Assembly (NCBI GenBank): GCA_051878935.1
Contig: JBJELB010000032.1
Coordinates: 1-59,176, forward strand
DNA length: 59,176 nt
Reading direction: 5' to 3'
DNA from: CANQDT01 sp051878935
Lineage (GTDB): Bacteria; Bacillota; Clostridia; Lachnospirales; Lachnospiraceae
The notes under the pieces are model-generated. The model saw nothing but the letters and a program-made list of their open reading frames with translations, searched no databases and was not told the DNA's origin. A program made the translations under genes and the position numbers. Position 1 is the first letter of the stretch, and each line of letters begins with the position of its first letter. Of this stretch, positions 1 through 9,275 are shown in pieces.

Positions 1-1048
1 CAATAATGTCCAAAAATGTTTTGCAACTTTGTCCAAAAAGTGCTTGCAAAAAACAGATATAGTCCAAAAGCAGTATTCCTGTCTCGTTTCCGGAAAGAAG
101 AATGTACTCACCATTCTTATCCTTTACTGCAATTCCCACACGGTCACAATCCGGATCTGTCGCCAGCAGAAGGTCGGCATTGTAACGTTTTGCATACTCT
201 ACTCCGAGAGACATCGCTTCTTTCGTCTCCGGATTCGGATAAGGACACGTTGAAAAATTTCCATCCGGCATCCGTTGTTCTTCCACCAAGATCACATTTG
301 TATATCCCATCTCTTTCAGTACTCTGGTTACCGGCAGATAACCAGCTCCGTTAAGTGGAGAATATACGATTGCAGCATCTTTCGCAATCGTTTCTCCGCA
401 CAACACAGACTGGCCCTTTACCTCCTCAAGAAAGGCTGTCATTACTTCATCTTTTATATATTCCACACTTCCGGCTTTCAACGCGTCTTTGAAATCCATC
501 CTTCTGACGTCTGAAAAGATATCCAGCTTCACAATCTCTCCCAGAATCTCTGTCTCTGCTTGCGTGGTAATCTGACATCCATCCGATCCATATACCTTAT
601 ATCCATTATACTTTAACGGATTATGTGATGCTGTGATCATGACCCCTGCAGAAGCATGCAAATATCTCGTAGCATAAGAAACAGCAGGTACCGGAGCCAG
701 CGTCGGCCATATCCAAACCTTCACACCATTCGCAGCAAAAACAGATGCTGCCGTTTGTGCAAATATATCTGATTTGATACGTGAATCATAACCGATCGAT
801 ACCGAAGGTGCTGTAAAATGAGTCATCAGGTAATTTGCTAATCCCTGACTGGCCTTTGCAACCGTATATACATTTATCCTATTCGTTCCGGCGCCTATGA
901 CTCCCCGCAGGCCTCCTGTTCCAAACGAAAGGTTTCGATAAAAGGCATCCTCGATCTGTGTCTCATCCATCTCTTTCAACTCATTGGCCAGGTCTTCTTC
1001 CTTTACAAATTCACACCAACGCTTATATTCTTCTCTGTATCTGTCCAT
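1..1048 (-). CDS. Phosphomannomutase/phosphoglucomutase, N-terminal part (cut by left edge)
   Basis: Alpha-D-phosphohexomutase that moves phosphate between C6 and C1 of mannose or glucose; here it probably supplies mannose-1-phosphate to the GDP-mannose enzyme encoded just upstream. The frame is open from the ATG at 1048 to the window edge, giving about 349 of the usual ~570 residues. Visible family marks are the substrate-binding GTGGLRG near residue 43, the catalytic phosphoserine motif TASHNP (Ser about 141) and the metal-binding motif DPDCDR near residue 295. It is the last visible gene of the minus-strand sugar-nucleotide block, 17 bases after the guanylyltransferase gene. Specificity for mannose over glucose is inferred from the neighbours, not from the sequence. 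Confidence 0.9.
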   Translation of the reverse strand, partial: MDRYREEYKRWCEFVKEEDLANELKEMDETQIEDAFYRNLSFGTGGLRGVIGAGTNRINVYTVAKASQGLANYLMTHFTAPSVSIGYDSRIKSDIFAQTAASVFAANGVKVWIWPTLAPVPAVSYATRYLHASAGVMITASHNPLKYNGYKVYGSDGCQITTQAETEILGEIVKLDIFSDVRRMDFKDALKAGSVEYIKDEVMTAFLEEVKGQSVLCGETIAKDAAIVYSPLNGAGYLPVTRVLKEMGYTNVILVEEQRMPDGNFSTCPYPNPETKEAMSLGVEYAKRYNADLLLATDPDCDRVGIAVKDKNGEYILLSGNETGILLLDYICFLQALFGQSCKTFLDII

Positions 1049-1065
1049 TTTCTATCTTTATCCTC

Positions 1066-2394
1066 TTATGCCTGATTATGATATTCCAGTTCAAATTTCT
1101 GCTTATCATGAACGCTGATTTCCTCACCCAACTGTACTTCAATCAGTTTCAGTTCTGTATCTGCAAAGACTGTATGACGCTGCCCTGCTGCCATCGTAAT
1201 CACATCGCCTGCTTTTACATTCTCTTCATGCCCGTCTACGACCGCTCTCCCTGTACCGGAAATAACCGTCCACACCTCATCTCTTTGCTTGTGGCTGTGA
1301 TAATTCATAGAATGTCCGGCATTCAATGTCACTTTAATCGTCATAGACGCTTTCTCCACATCTAACACCCGAAAGCTCCCCCACGACTTTTCCGCAAACA
1401 TAATCTGCTGCTCAAACTGATCGACAAAGGGTTTGATATAGGAGCTTTGCTCTTTATCCGACACAAGAATCCCTTCCGGCGAGGCAGAAATCACTACATC
1501 ATGCAGTCCCATTGCCAAAATCGGTACATCCATCTCGTTTACAATATTGACACCGGAGCACGTTTCATTCAATATGCCCTTTCCGACTACCGCTTCCTGC
1601 ATCTCCTCCGTCATCGTATTCCACGTTCCAAGATCTTTCCATGCTCCGTGAAAGCGCTGAACCTGAATCTTTTCTTCTTTTTCCACTACAGCATAGTCAA
1701 AAGAGATTCTGTTCAGAGAATCATATTTGGCAAACAGGTCATGATAGTCTGTAAAAGAAATCTGTTCATGGGCCTTGTCCAATACGTATCCCAGCTTGCA
1801 CGCAAACACGCCGCCATTCCACAAAGCTCCCTGCGCAATATAGTCTTCCGCGATCTTTGCCGTCGGCTTCTCTTTGAAGGTCTTTACCCATGCGGTTTGA
1901 TTCTCATTTACCGGAATGATATACCCATACTTTTCAGAGGGATAGGTAGGTTCAATCCCCATTAGCACCAGATTGGCTTCCTCTTTCCCGGCTTGTGCAT
2001 CAAGTTCCTTTAACGCTTCAAAATATGTATCCTCCACATAAGGGTCCACCGGACAGATTACTACCGTCTCTTCTTCATCAATCCCCTGTACGTCTGTCAG
2101 ATAAGAAGCTGCCAGAGCAATCGCCGGAAAGGTATCCCGACGGCAAGGCTCCACCGAAATCCTGATAGCATCCTCCAATTGGTTTTGAATGGCAGATACC
2201 TGGGACTTACTTGTAGCAATCGTCACTGTGGCATCCGGATCAGCCTTCTTAATCTGTCGGTAGACACGCTGCACCATTGACTCATAACTGCCGTCTTCCG
2301 TCTTAAATATTTTAATAAACTGTTTCGATCTGGTCTCATTGGAAAGTGGCCATAGACGTTTACCGGAACCACCGGATAATAATATAATATTCAT
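1066..2394 (-). CDS. manC: Mannose-1-phosphate guanylyltransferase with C-terminal cupin domain
   Basis: Makes GDP-mannose from mannose-1-phosphate and GTP in the cytoplasm. The 442-residue protein starts with the nucleotidyltransferase signature GGSGKRLWPLS (residues 8-18) followed by KQF, the pattern of GDP-mannose rather than glucose pyrophosphorylases. The last ~115 residues form a cupin of the mannose-6-phosphate isomerase type II kind (YHSHKQRDEVW, then GDVITM and GQRHTV), so the protein may also isomerise fructose-6-phosphate to mannose-6-phosphate. The start is backed by an AGGAG about 8 bases upstream. It sits between fcl/gmd and the hexomutase, giving the full mannose-6-P to GDP-fucose route in adjacent genes. 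Confidence 0.92.
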   Translation of the reverse strand: MNIILLSGGSGKRLWPLSNETRSKQFIKIFKTEDGSYESMVQRVYRQIKKADPDATVTIATSKSQVSAIQNQLEDAIRISVEPCRRDTFPAIALAASYLTDVQGIDEEETVVICPVDPYVEDTYFEALKELDAQAGKEEANLVLMGIEPTYPSEKYGYIIPVNENQTAWVKTFKEKPTAKIAEDYIAQGALWNGGVFACKLGYVLDKAHEQISFTDYHDLFAKYDSLNRISFDYAVVEKEEKIQVQRFHGAWKDLGTWNTMTEEMQEAVVGKGILNETCSGVNIVNEMDVPILAMGLHDVVISASPEGILVSDKEQSSYIKPFVDQFEQQIMFAEKSWGSFRVLDVEKASMTIKVTLNAGHSMNYHSHKQRDEVWTVISGTGRAVVDGHEENVKAGDVITMAAGQRHTVFADTELKLIEVQLGEEISVHDKQKFELEYHNQA

Positions 2395-2412
2395 GTGTTA
2401 CTCTCCTGTATT

Positions 2413-3357
2413 TTATCGTTCCGCCCTTATGGGATTGTTCAGAAAATCATCATAAGACCGACGGATTCCCTCCTCAAGCTCTGTTTTATACGTCCATCCA
2501 AGACTTGTTGCCTTGGAAACATCCAGAAGCTTCCTTGGTGTACCGTTCGGCTTCGAGGTATCCCACTGAATCTTACCTGTATACCCCACAATACCTGCTA
2601 CCAGTTCTGTTAGTTCCTTAATGGAAAGCTCCTTCCCGGTACCCGCATTTACCGTCTCATTTCCGGAATAATGATTCATCAGAAACACACACAGATTCGC
2701 AAGATCATCTACATATAAGAATTCCCGCAATGCAGAACCATCGCCCCAACAAGTCACTGTATCCAGTCCGGCAACCTTCGCCTCATGGAAACGGCGAATC
2801 AGTGCCGGTAACACATGGCTGTGGGTCGGATGGTAATTGTCATTGGGACCATAGAGATTCGTAGGCATCACACTGATGTAATCGGTACCATACTGTCGGT
2901 TCAGAAACTCACAATATTTCAGTCCACTGATTTTTGCCAGTGCATAAGCCTCATTGGTCTTTTCCAATTCAGAAGTCAAAAGACAGCTTTCCTTCATCGG
3001 CTGAGGTGCCATACGCGGATAGATGCAGGATGAGCCGAGAAATTCCAGCTTCCTGCATCCGTTCTTCCACGCTGAATGAATCACATTCATCTCCAAAATC
3101 ATATTATCATACATAAAATCAGCCAGCGCATTCTGATTTGCCACAATGCCTCCAACCTTGGCGGCTGCCAGAAATACATACTCCGGCTTCTCCTCTTCAA
3201 AAAAAGCTTCCACCGCATCCTGACGGCAAAGATCCAGCTCCTCGTGTGTCCGGGTGATAATGTTACAGTAACCCTGTCGGTTCAGTTCACGCACGATTGC
3301 AGAGCCTACCATACCACGATGACCGGCGACATAGATTTTTGCCTCTTTCTCCATCAT
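2413..3357 (-). CDS. fcl: GDP-L-fucose synthase (GDP-4-keto-6-deoxymannose epimerase/reductase)
   Basis: Short-chain dehydrogenase/reductase family enzyme that epimerises and reduces GDP-4-keto-6-deoxymannose to GDP-L-fucose using NADPH. The 314-residue product has the N-terminal nucleotide-binding GHRGMVGSA (12-20) typical of WcaG/Fcl, the active-site SSCIYP near residue 109 and the catalytic YxxxK as YALAK (Tyr138, Lys142). MPTNLYGPNDN is another Fcl hallmark. Its start overlaps the stop of gmd by 4 bases, so the two are translationally coupled. Presence of both steps shows that fucose is a component of the polymer, or of another surface glycan made from this locus. Confidence 0.93.
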   Translation of the reverse strand: MMEKEAKIYVAGHRGMVGSAIVRELNRQGYCNIITRTHEELDLCRQDAVEAFFEEEKPEYVFLAAAKVGGIVANQNALADFMYDNMILEMNVIHSAWKNGCRKLEFLGSSCIYPRMAPQPMKESCLLTSELEKTNEAYALAKISGLKYCEFLNRQYGTDYISVMPTNLYGPNDNYHPTHSHVLPALIRRFHEAKVAGLDTVTCWGDGSALREFLYVDDLANLCVFLMNHYSGNETVNAGTGKELSIKELTELVAGIVGYTGKIQWDTSKPNGTPRKLLDVSKATSLGWTYKTELEEGIRRSYDDFLNNPIRAER

Positions 3358-4403
3358 TCCTTATCCGCCTCCTTCATGGCCTTCTCACACTTCGCAAGCT
3401 GTCTGTCATGCTTTGCCATGATCTCTACCAACTGCTCATAACTGGTCTTTTGCGGATTCCATCCAAGAACAGTCCTCGCCTTCGTCGGATCCCCCAGAAG
3501 ATTATCCACATCCGTAGGGCGAAACCATGCCGGATTCACACAAACAAGCATTTTTCCTGAAGCTTCATCAAAGCCTTTCTCCTCAATACCCGTTCCTTCC
3601 CAACGAATGGTAATCCCATTTGCAGCAAACGCCTTCTCGGTAAAATCACGAACCGTATGCTGCACACCGGTGGCAATTACAAAATCCTCCGGCTCATCCT
3701 GCTGCATCATCAGCCACATGCATTCTACATAATCCTTTGCATAGCCCCAGTCACGCAAAGAATCCATATTTCCAAGTTCCAAATGATTCTGTAATCCCTC
3801 GGCAATGCGACCGGCCGCCAGTGTGATCTTGCGAGTCACAAAATTCTCTCCCCGGCGTTCCGATTCGTGATTAAAGAGAATCCCGTTCACCGCAAACATC
3901 CCATATGCTTCCCGGTATTCCTTCGTAATCCAGAAGCCGTACTGTTTTGCAACTGCATAAGGACTGAACGGATGAAACGGAGTGGTCTCACGCTGCGGAA
4001 CCTCCTCCACCTTTCCGAACAATTCAGAAGTAGATGCCTGATACACTCTCGTCTTTTTGGTAAGTCCCAAAATACGCACCGCTTCCAGAATCCGCAGCAC
4101 ACCAAGCGCATCCACATCTCCGGAATACTCCGGAACATCAAATGAAACCTGCACATGGCTCTGTGCCGCCAGATTGTAGATCTCATCCGGCTGAACAAGT
4201 GAAATAATTCGAATTAATGAAGAACTGTCACTTAAATCGCCATCATGCAAAGTAAGCTTCTCCTTCAAATGGTCAATGCGTGCAGTATTAGAAAGGGAAG
4301 CCCGGCGCGTAATGCCATGTACTTCATATCCCTTTTCCAGCAGAAGCTCTGCCAGATAGGAACCATCCTGCCCTGTAATACCGGTAATCAATGCTTTTTT
4401 CAT
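3354..4403 (-). CDS. gmd: GDP-mannose 4,6-dehydratase
   Basis: Converts GDP-mannose to GDP-4-keto-6-deoxymannose, the committed step to GDP-fucose and other GDP-deoxyhexoses. The 349-residue protein carries ITGITGQDGSYLAE (6-19; the glycine-rich NADP site typical of Gmd), STSELFG near residue 124, and the catalytic pair in YAVAK (Tyr149, Lys153). NHESERRGENFVTRK is a family-specific stretch. Full length for the family. It overlaps the upstream glycosyltransferase by 4 bases and the downstream fcl by 4, indicating a tight operon. A DegT-type aminotransferase elsewhere in the locus (21579-22808) could in principle use the same 4-keto intermediate. Confidence 0.95.
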   Translation of the reverse strand: MKKALITGITGQDGSYLAELLLEKGYEVHGITRRASLSNTARIDHLKEKLTLHDGDLSDSSSLIRIISLVQPDEIYNLAAQSHVQVSFDVPEYSGDVDALGVLRILEAVRILGLTKKTRVYQASTSELFGKVEEVPQRETTPFHPFSPYAVAKQYGFWITKEYREAYGMFAVNGILFNHESERRGENFVTRKITLAAGRIAEGLQNHLELGNMDSLRDWGYAKDYVECMWLMMQQDEPEDFVIATGVQHTVRDFTEKAFAANGITIRWEGTGIEEKGFDEASGKMLVCVNPAWFRPTDVDNLLGDPTKARTVLGWNPQKTSYEQLVEIMAKHDRQLAKCEKAMKEADKE

Positions 4404-5275
4404 AAATCATTCTCCTTCTTTTGATTCATTTCAGCAAAGAACTCTTTCTCTGTCTTCCATCCTGATTTTGATTTTTTCCGTAAAAAACGACGTCTCATTT
4501 GGCGAAATATTGGGGGCACAAATTTCCAGAGATGATCATGCATAGAAGTTTTTTTCGCATCTTGTTCCAACCAGTTTTTCAGTCTCTGAATTGCTTCCTC
4601 ATCCCTGACCGGCATTTCCTCATAAATTTCCAATCGTTCCTGAATGAGTGCTCTGATATCAGAGCTAATACCATTCACATCAAAGATGGAAATCACCATA
4701 GGAAGATAGGCAAATTTTTTTCCTTCATAATACATTTGTAAATAGAAAAAATAGTCACTTCCCATTCTATATTTTATAGAATACGGAGTAACATCCAGCA
4801 ATGCCTTTCTGGTAAAAGCACTCTGGTGACGAAAAGGCATTCCAAATCTCATTGCTTCCAATGGCCGCGCTTTCTTGTACATATACATATCGTTATTTCG
4901 AAGGATCTCATCTCCATAGACGATATCTGCGGTCTCTAATGTTTCATTTCTGCCAACACGGCTCAACACCTTTCCGTCAGCGAAACAATCTCCTGCATTC
5001 ATATATATCAGCCATTCACCTTGTGCTTCCTTTACCGCTTTATTCATAGCATCATATATACCCTGATCCTTCTTGGTAATAATCCGAAAGGGAATTCCCT
5101 TTTCAGAAAATGCCGGTGCATAAGACTCCACAACTGTTAGAGTACGATCACTCGACATGCCATCCTGAATCAAGTATTCAAAATTATCAAAATCTTGTTC
5201 CAGCACAGATTGAATCGTATCTTTTATTTCTTCCTCTACATTCAAACAAACTGTTATTACAGAAATTAATTTCAC
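4400..5275 (-). CDS. Family 2 glycosyltransferase
   Basis: GT-A fold glycosyltransferase of 291 residues, expected to act on the cytoplasmic face and add one sugar to the lipid-linked repeat unit. The N-terminus has the typical first strand VITVCLNVEEEI and the LIQDGMSSDRTL segment that replaces the usual DDGSSDxT; the donor-metal region follows (ADIVYGDE). FRHQSAFTRK resembles WcaA/colanic-acid-type transferases. Donor and acceptor cannot be told from sequence. Being coupled directly to gmd makes fucose or another GDP-sugar a reasonable but unproven donor. Confidence 0.85.
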   Translation of the reverse strand: MKLISVITVCLNVEEEIKDTIQSVLEQDFDNFEYLIQDGMSSDRTLTVVESYAPAFSEKGIPFRIITKKDQGIYDAMNKAVKEAQGEWLIYMNAGDCFADGKVLSRVGRNETLETADIVYGDEILRNNDMYMYKKARPLEAMRFGMPFRHQSAFTRKALLDVTPYSIKYRMGSDYFFYLQMYYEGKKFAYLPMVISIFDVNGISSDIRALIQERLEIYEEMPVRDEEAIQRLKNWLEQDAKKTSMHDHLWKFVPPIFRQMRRRFLRKKSKSGWKTEKEFFAEMNQKKENDL

Positions 5276-5286
5276 ACTGTTTCTCC

Positions 5287-6408
5287 TTATAAATTTGATT
5301 TTTCAATAATAAAATCAACGACTCTCTCAGCATTTCGAGCATCTGTCGAATAATTAACACGATTCTTTATCTCATTTCGTTCTATTCGTAACCTGTCATT
5401 TCCTTCTGCCAAATCCAGAATAAATGCTTTAAAATCGTTCAAAGAATATATCTTCACGGCCCCTTTTAAGTAATCGTCCAAATCAACTGCAAAGCCGGGC
5501 TCTCTCCTATATTGTTCTATATCTTCCCAAACTACAGCTATTGGTTTATCGCACAATGTATAATCATAATATACGGATGAATAGTCAGTAATTAAAGCAT
5601 CACTTGAAGCCAGAAAATCATAGGAACTCTTCCCTATTTTTTCAAAAAAGCTATCATCAATAAAAATGATATTACTTAATTCCATTTTTTTAATATAACT
5701 AACATCTTGTGCAAAGTGTGGCTTTATAACCAATACAACATTCTTTTCCTTTACAAAATGATTCAATTCAATCGCCATGTCCTGATCATGAAGAATTGGT
5801 AGTGCATATTGCGATGCTGTATTCTTTCCATTTCTGTGCTGACGAAATGTAGGATACCAAACTACAATTTTGCTCCCCTCATTTCCAAAATACTCTGTTA
5901 ATCTTTCATGTTTTAAAGTCAACACATCATTTCTTGGAAACCCTAGTGGAATCGTTCTGGTTTCATCAAAACCAAACTCATATGCACACATTTTATTAAC
6001 CTCCTTTGAAGCAGTAAGCAGATAATCTACCTCATTTGAAGTTTTGTAAGAATGTCCTACTCTTTTTATCGGTGTTCCATGAGATAAATAAAACGAAATT
6101 TGTCCCTTTCTTAGAGTACCTAAATATCGGTTACATGAAATAAGGCACTTTGAACAAGTCGTATAATACCATTTTTTTATGTAGTCTTGTGACATTATCA
6201 AAATATCATGACTGTCACCACACTTTTTCACATCATCCTTCCAACATAACCAGACAAATTTATATTTGCGATTCAATCCTCGACTTACCATTTCATCATA
6301 AACAGCTTTTGTATTATCAGAAAAATCAGGAACACTTTCAAACACGATGCTGTTGCTTATAGGAAAGAAATTGCGTGCAATGTAATAAATCTTTTTAAAA
6401 ATATTCAA
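5287..6408 (-). CDS. CDP-glycerol glycerophosphotransferase family protein (TagB/TagF-like)
   Basis: A 373-residue member of the family that transfers glycerol-phosphate from CDP-glycerol to a glycan or teichoic-acid acceptor. Family marks are the catalytic-histidine motif LSHGTPIK in the first half, the second conserved region KPHF, and ITDYSSVYYDY plus a later Glu-rich tail in the C-terminal half. The N-terminal region has no extra GT2 domain, so it is a single-domain enzyme. No CDP-glycerol synthase (tagD) is seen in the window, so the donor must come from elsewhere. In this setting it most likely decorates the repeat unit with phosphoglycerol. Confidence 0.85.
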   Translation of the reverse strand: MNIFKKIYYIARNFFPISNSIVFESVPDFSDNTKAVYDEMVSRGLNRKYKFVWLCWKDDVKKCGDSHDILIMSQDYIKKWYYTTCSKCLISCNRYLGTLRKGQISFYLSHGTPIKRVGHSYKTSNEVDYLLTASKEVNKMCAYEFGFDETRTIPLGFPRNDVLTLKHERLTEYFGNEGSKIVVWYPTFRQHRNGKNTASQYALPILHDQDMAIELNHFVKEKNVVLVIKPHFAQDVSYIKKMELSNIIFIDDSFFEKIGKSSYDFLASSDALITDYSSVYYDYTLCDKPIAVVWEDIEQYRREPGFAVDLDDYLKGAVKIYSLNDFKAFILDLAEGNDRLRIERNEIKNRVNYSTDARNAERVVDFIIEKSNL

Positions 6409-6431
6409 ATTAGTCTCCTTTTCTGTATCAC

Positions 6432-7886
6432 TTAACTTCTCTTAAATACATCTTTCAACATACTTATGGTATATGTCATATTCTGATTTTTAATCAACAT
6501 GTTCAAAACAACATACACCACAATTCCACAAATGATTTGCATCAACAAAAGCACTATCTTACTAAATGGTAATTGGTTCATAAGAGAAACAACCATTGTC
6601 ATCACAATCGACGAAAATAGATTGGGAATTACATCCAAAACTTGTAATTTATAACTATATCCTATCAGTTTTCGATTAGGATAGGTATTTACTATCAGAG
6701 CAATACAGGTATTCACTATGGTTGCTATTGCCAACATCTCCGGTTGCTTACTAAGCATAATAAACGTAAAAATTACTATCGCATAAGAACTCTTCTTTAT
6801 CACTTCTAAGATTAAGCTAATATCACTTCTTCCCATTGCTTTAATCACATGAAGATTTCCATTTTGAATGATATTAAACATATACGTTATACAAAAGATC
6901 TTAACGTAGATTGCAGCAGGCATCCACTTATCCGTTAGAATGAGAGAAATAAAGTTATCGGAAATCGCAAAAAAACCGAGCATCATTGGAAACACAAAAA
7001 AAGAAGCTATACCGATAAATCGTCTTGTATAATTGAGAAGCTCCTCCTTGTCATCCTGTAGCTTTGACATAACAGGAAACAGAACCGATGAAAAGGTATC
7101 ACTGATCATTGCACTGATGATACTAGGAAAACCTCTTCCCTTTTCATAAAATGCCAAGTCAGACGGTGAGAATCTAAGGCCAATAATTAATGGATTCACT
7201 TCATCATAAATCGTACTGATTATTGATGTCAGAAAAATCTTCCACCCAAAGCTAAAAAGTTCCCTCATTCTCTGAAAAGAAATTTTAAATACAAATCTAC
7301 ATCTTGTTGACATAAATAAAATTAAAGTATCTATCGCACTATTGGTCATTTGTTGTGCTACCAAAGCCCACGAACCAAATCCTCGGTGTGCCATACAAAT
7401 ACCTACAACTGCAGATATTATGGTTCCAAAGAATGTTGCATAAAAAAATTTTTTAAATTGTAAATGACTCGATGTATAAGCGCTAAAAACTGATTTTATC
7501 GCATTTATAATTAATGTGATTCCCATGACTCTGATAATCGGAATCAAGATTGGCTGCGTATAGATTCTACTAATAAAAGGTGCCAGAAAAAACATCAGTG
7601 CATACATCACAAGTGCTATAAAAATACTAACATATAGCACTGAAGAATAATCTAGGATGTCGGCTTCCTTTTTTTGAATTAATGCAGAGCTAAAACCACC
7701 AGAAATAAAAATATTTGCAAATGTAAAGAAAATTGCAACAATACTTACTACACTGTAATCTTCTGGGAGTAAAAGTCTGGCCAAAATAATAGAAACCACT
7801 AATGAGACCAACTGGGCAAACGATCTTTCGAAAAATTTCCAAAACATACCGCTCAATGTACTTTTTTTAATTTCATTACTATTCAT
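6432..7886 (-). CDS. Wzx-like oligosaccharide flippase (MOP superfamily)
   Basis: Polytopic membrane protein of 484 residues with about 12-14 hydrophobic segments. It begins with LSGMFWKFFERSFAQLVSL, the typical N-terminus of lipopolysaccharide/teichuronic-type flippases (WzxC/TuaB branch), followed by VSIILARLLLPEDY. These proteins turn undecaprenyl-diphosphate-linked repeat units to the outer face for polymerisation. It is the first gene of the left-hand sub-block; upstream lies a plus-strand gene. On the minus strand a possible -10 TATAAT sits near 7948 with only a weak -35 candidate, so a separate promoter is possible but not shown. Confidence 0.88.
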   Translation of the reverse strand: MNSNEIKKSTLSGMFWKFFERSFAQLVSLVVSIILARLLLPEDYSVVSIVAIFFTFANIFISGGFSSALIQKKEADILDYSSVLYVSIFIALVMYALMFFLAPFISRIYTQPILIPIIRVMGITLIINAIKSVFSAYTSSHLQFKKFFYATFFGTIISAVVGICMAHRGFGSWALVAQQMTNSAIDTLILFMSTRCRFVFKISFQRMRELFSFGWKIFLTSIISTIYDEVNPLIIGLRFSPSDLAFYEKGRGFPSIISAMISDTFSSVLFPVMSKLQDDKEELLNYTRRFIGIASFFVFPMMLGFFAISDNFISLILTDKWMPAAIYVKIFCITYMFNIIQNGNLHVIKAMGRSDISLILEVIKKSSYAIVIFTFIMLSKQPEMLAIATIVNTCIALIVNTYPNRKLIGYSYKLQVLDVIPNLFSSIVMTMVVSLMNQLPFSKIVLLLMQIICGIVVYVVLNMLIKNQNMTYTISMLKDVFKRS

Positions 7887-7983
7887 TCTGCTATTTCCTC
7901 ATCTTCATAAATATCTCCACTTATGATAAAGAAAACATAAGAGGACTTATTATAAGTAAAGATACTGAAAGTTAATACATATA

Positions 7984-8011
7984 ACACTATATACTGGTTT
8001 TGCATATAATA
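7984..8011 (+). promoter_or_regulatory. Possible mother-cell sigma (SigK/SigE-type) promoter
   Basis: CATATAATA at 8003-8011 fits the SigK -10 pattern CATAnnnTA exactly, and AC dinucleotides at 7984 and 7986 lie 17 and 15 bases upstream, where SigK promoters carry AC. The embedded TATAAT (8005-8010) could instead be a vegetative -10, but no TTGACA-like -35 is found 16-18 bases before it. The motif is short, so chance matches are possible. Confidence 0.4.
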
Positions 8012-8032
8012 AAAGAAAAAGGATTCTAAACT

Positions 8033-8380
8033 ATGCTTAATTCTATTTTCCCCGGCTCCAAAGAAGCCGATAATCCTATTGTCCCAGAACACAAGCCATC
8101 GCCATGCGATTCTGTTTTTTTCCAGAAAGAAACCGTCTGTGTCCCTGTCACTATAAAACCTTTTGCACATCCGGGTAATGCTACGACCACATGCTGCGGT
8201 AAACCCGAGATTGATACCAAAACATCCTGCTCCGGTTCAAAAACAACCTGCACCTTTACTGTCACACAGAAGCTCTGCATCGAGGTTCCGATTACGTTCG
8301 GTGCAGATGTCGAAACCGGAGATGCGATGGTACAATGTGGTGAGGTATCAGAAAAAGAATGCAAATGCTCTGACTCATAA
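8033..8380 (+). CDS. Small cysteine-rich protein, unknown; possibly spore-surface related
   Basis: A 115-residue protein with no signal peptide or membrane segment, the only plus-strand gene in the polysaccharide locus. It has 10 cysteines, including a CC pair (TTTCCGKP) and a C-terminal CKC; between them lies FTVTQKLCIEVPITFGADV, an amphipathic beta-type stretch reminiscent of, but not proven to belong to, SPOCS-like spore-coat domains. A ribosome binding site AAAGGA lies 9-10 bases before the ATG. It has its own candidate promoter and terminator, so it is an independent unit. The reverse-strand frames through it lack a ribosome binding site and are taken as shadows. Function not known to me. 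Confidence 0.75.
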   Translation: MLNSIFPGSKEADNPIVPEHKPSPCDSVFFQKETVCVPVTIKPFAHPGNATTTCCGKPEIDTKTSCSGSKTTCTFTVTQKLCIEVPITFGADVETGDAMVQCGEVSEKECKCSDS

Positions 8381-8409
8381 GATAATGATTGATATCAAAC
8401 ATTTGATGT

Positions 8410-8440
8410 ATAGTGCCTGTTTTCCAACAGGCACTATTTT
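8410..8440. terminator. Bidirectional Rho-independent terminator
   Basis: A perfect 12-bp stem ATAGTGCCTGTT / AACAGGCACTAT with a TTCC loop (8410-8437), followed by TTTT on the plus strand. It lies between the convergent cysteine-rich gene and the VanZ-like gene and can serve both. Confidence 0.85.
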
Positions 8441-8459
8441 ACGAGTTCTATTTCTTCAT

Positions 8460-9167
8460 TCACAATTTCCAATTCTTCTGAATCCTCCAAACCAGTCGGA
8501 ATACCATATAGCCTAACACTGCACCAATGCTATTTGCAATAATATCATCGATATCACTCTGACCGATTCTGAAAATCATCTGTATCCCTTCAATTACAGC
8601 ACTACAGACAATTCCCCCAAGAAATGCAAAAGAAGCTTTTCCAAACTTATCCGGGTTGAACGATGGAATCAGATACCCGAACGGAACGAATAAGACAACA
8701 TTCCATACCATATGCTGCACCAACGACATATCCCGATACTGAATCGCATTTCTGAGATCGTCAAAAGGTGTAGTTATGACGCTGGTATCAACCGATCCGA
8801 TTCTCATAAAAATCGTCAAATATAAAACTATCGCAAAGTATACTAAAAATAATACAACATGTATTTTTCTCATATCAATTCTGTTTTTCCAACAGAACCT
8901 GATGAAAGAGAGCGCCATAACCACTACTCCAATAGTAATCATAAGATAAATGACAAACGGATTATATCCGCTACTAATGTATAATAACGCCACAACACCA
9001 CAGAGACCGATGTACATAACGGCAATCAGTATATCAATCAGCAACAGATTCCCCGACGAATACAGAGATTGTCTTGAGATTGCGTTTACCGACTGAATCA
9101 GAGCAAGGTATCCACATATCAGCAAAATAATCGTAATAATGGTTGACATTGGTAAAATTAAAGACAT
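8460..9167 (-). CDS. VanZ-like family membrane protein
   Basis: A 235-residue membrane protein with roughly six hydrophobic segments. The C-terminal half carries the VanZ-family pattern NVVLFVPFGYLIP, then a glycine-rich helix, SAVIEGIQMIF and the conserved SDIDDIIANSIGAVLGY. VanZ-like proteins are linked to teicoplanin resistance in enterococci and are common next to surface-glycan genes, but their biochemical role is unsettled. An AAGGA lies 9 bases before the start. It is the last gene of the right-hand block of the polysaccharide operon, followed by the terminator at 8410-8440. Confidence 0.85.
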   Translation of the reverse strand: MSLILPMSTIITIILLICGYLALIQSVNAISRQSLYSSGNLLLIDILIAVMYIGLCGVVALLYISSGYNPFVIYLMITIGVVVMALSFIRFCWKNRIDMRKIHVVLFLVYFAIVLYLTIFMRIGSVDTSVITTPFDDLRNAIQYRDMSLVQHMVWNVVLFVPFGYLIPSFNPDKFGKASFAFLGGIVCSAVIEGIQMIFRIGQSDIDDIIANSIGAVLGYMVFRLVWRIQKNWKL

Positions 9168-9275
9168 TATAATAAATCCTTTCTATCGTAACATTTTTCA
9201 CTATGAACTATGATTGTTCTAGCAGGAATAACTAGCGTATTCATAATACGAACCAGTTTTAGAATAATGAACCAC

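Noticed and set aside
1447..1965. 172-residue plus-strand frame
   Set aside because: Antisense to manC, which is complete and has clear motifs.
8026..8364. 112-residue minus-strand frame over the cysteine-rich gene
   Set aside because: The plus-strand gene has an RBS, promoter and terminator. The minus frame has none of these.
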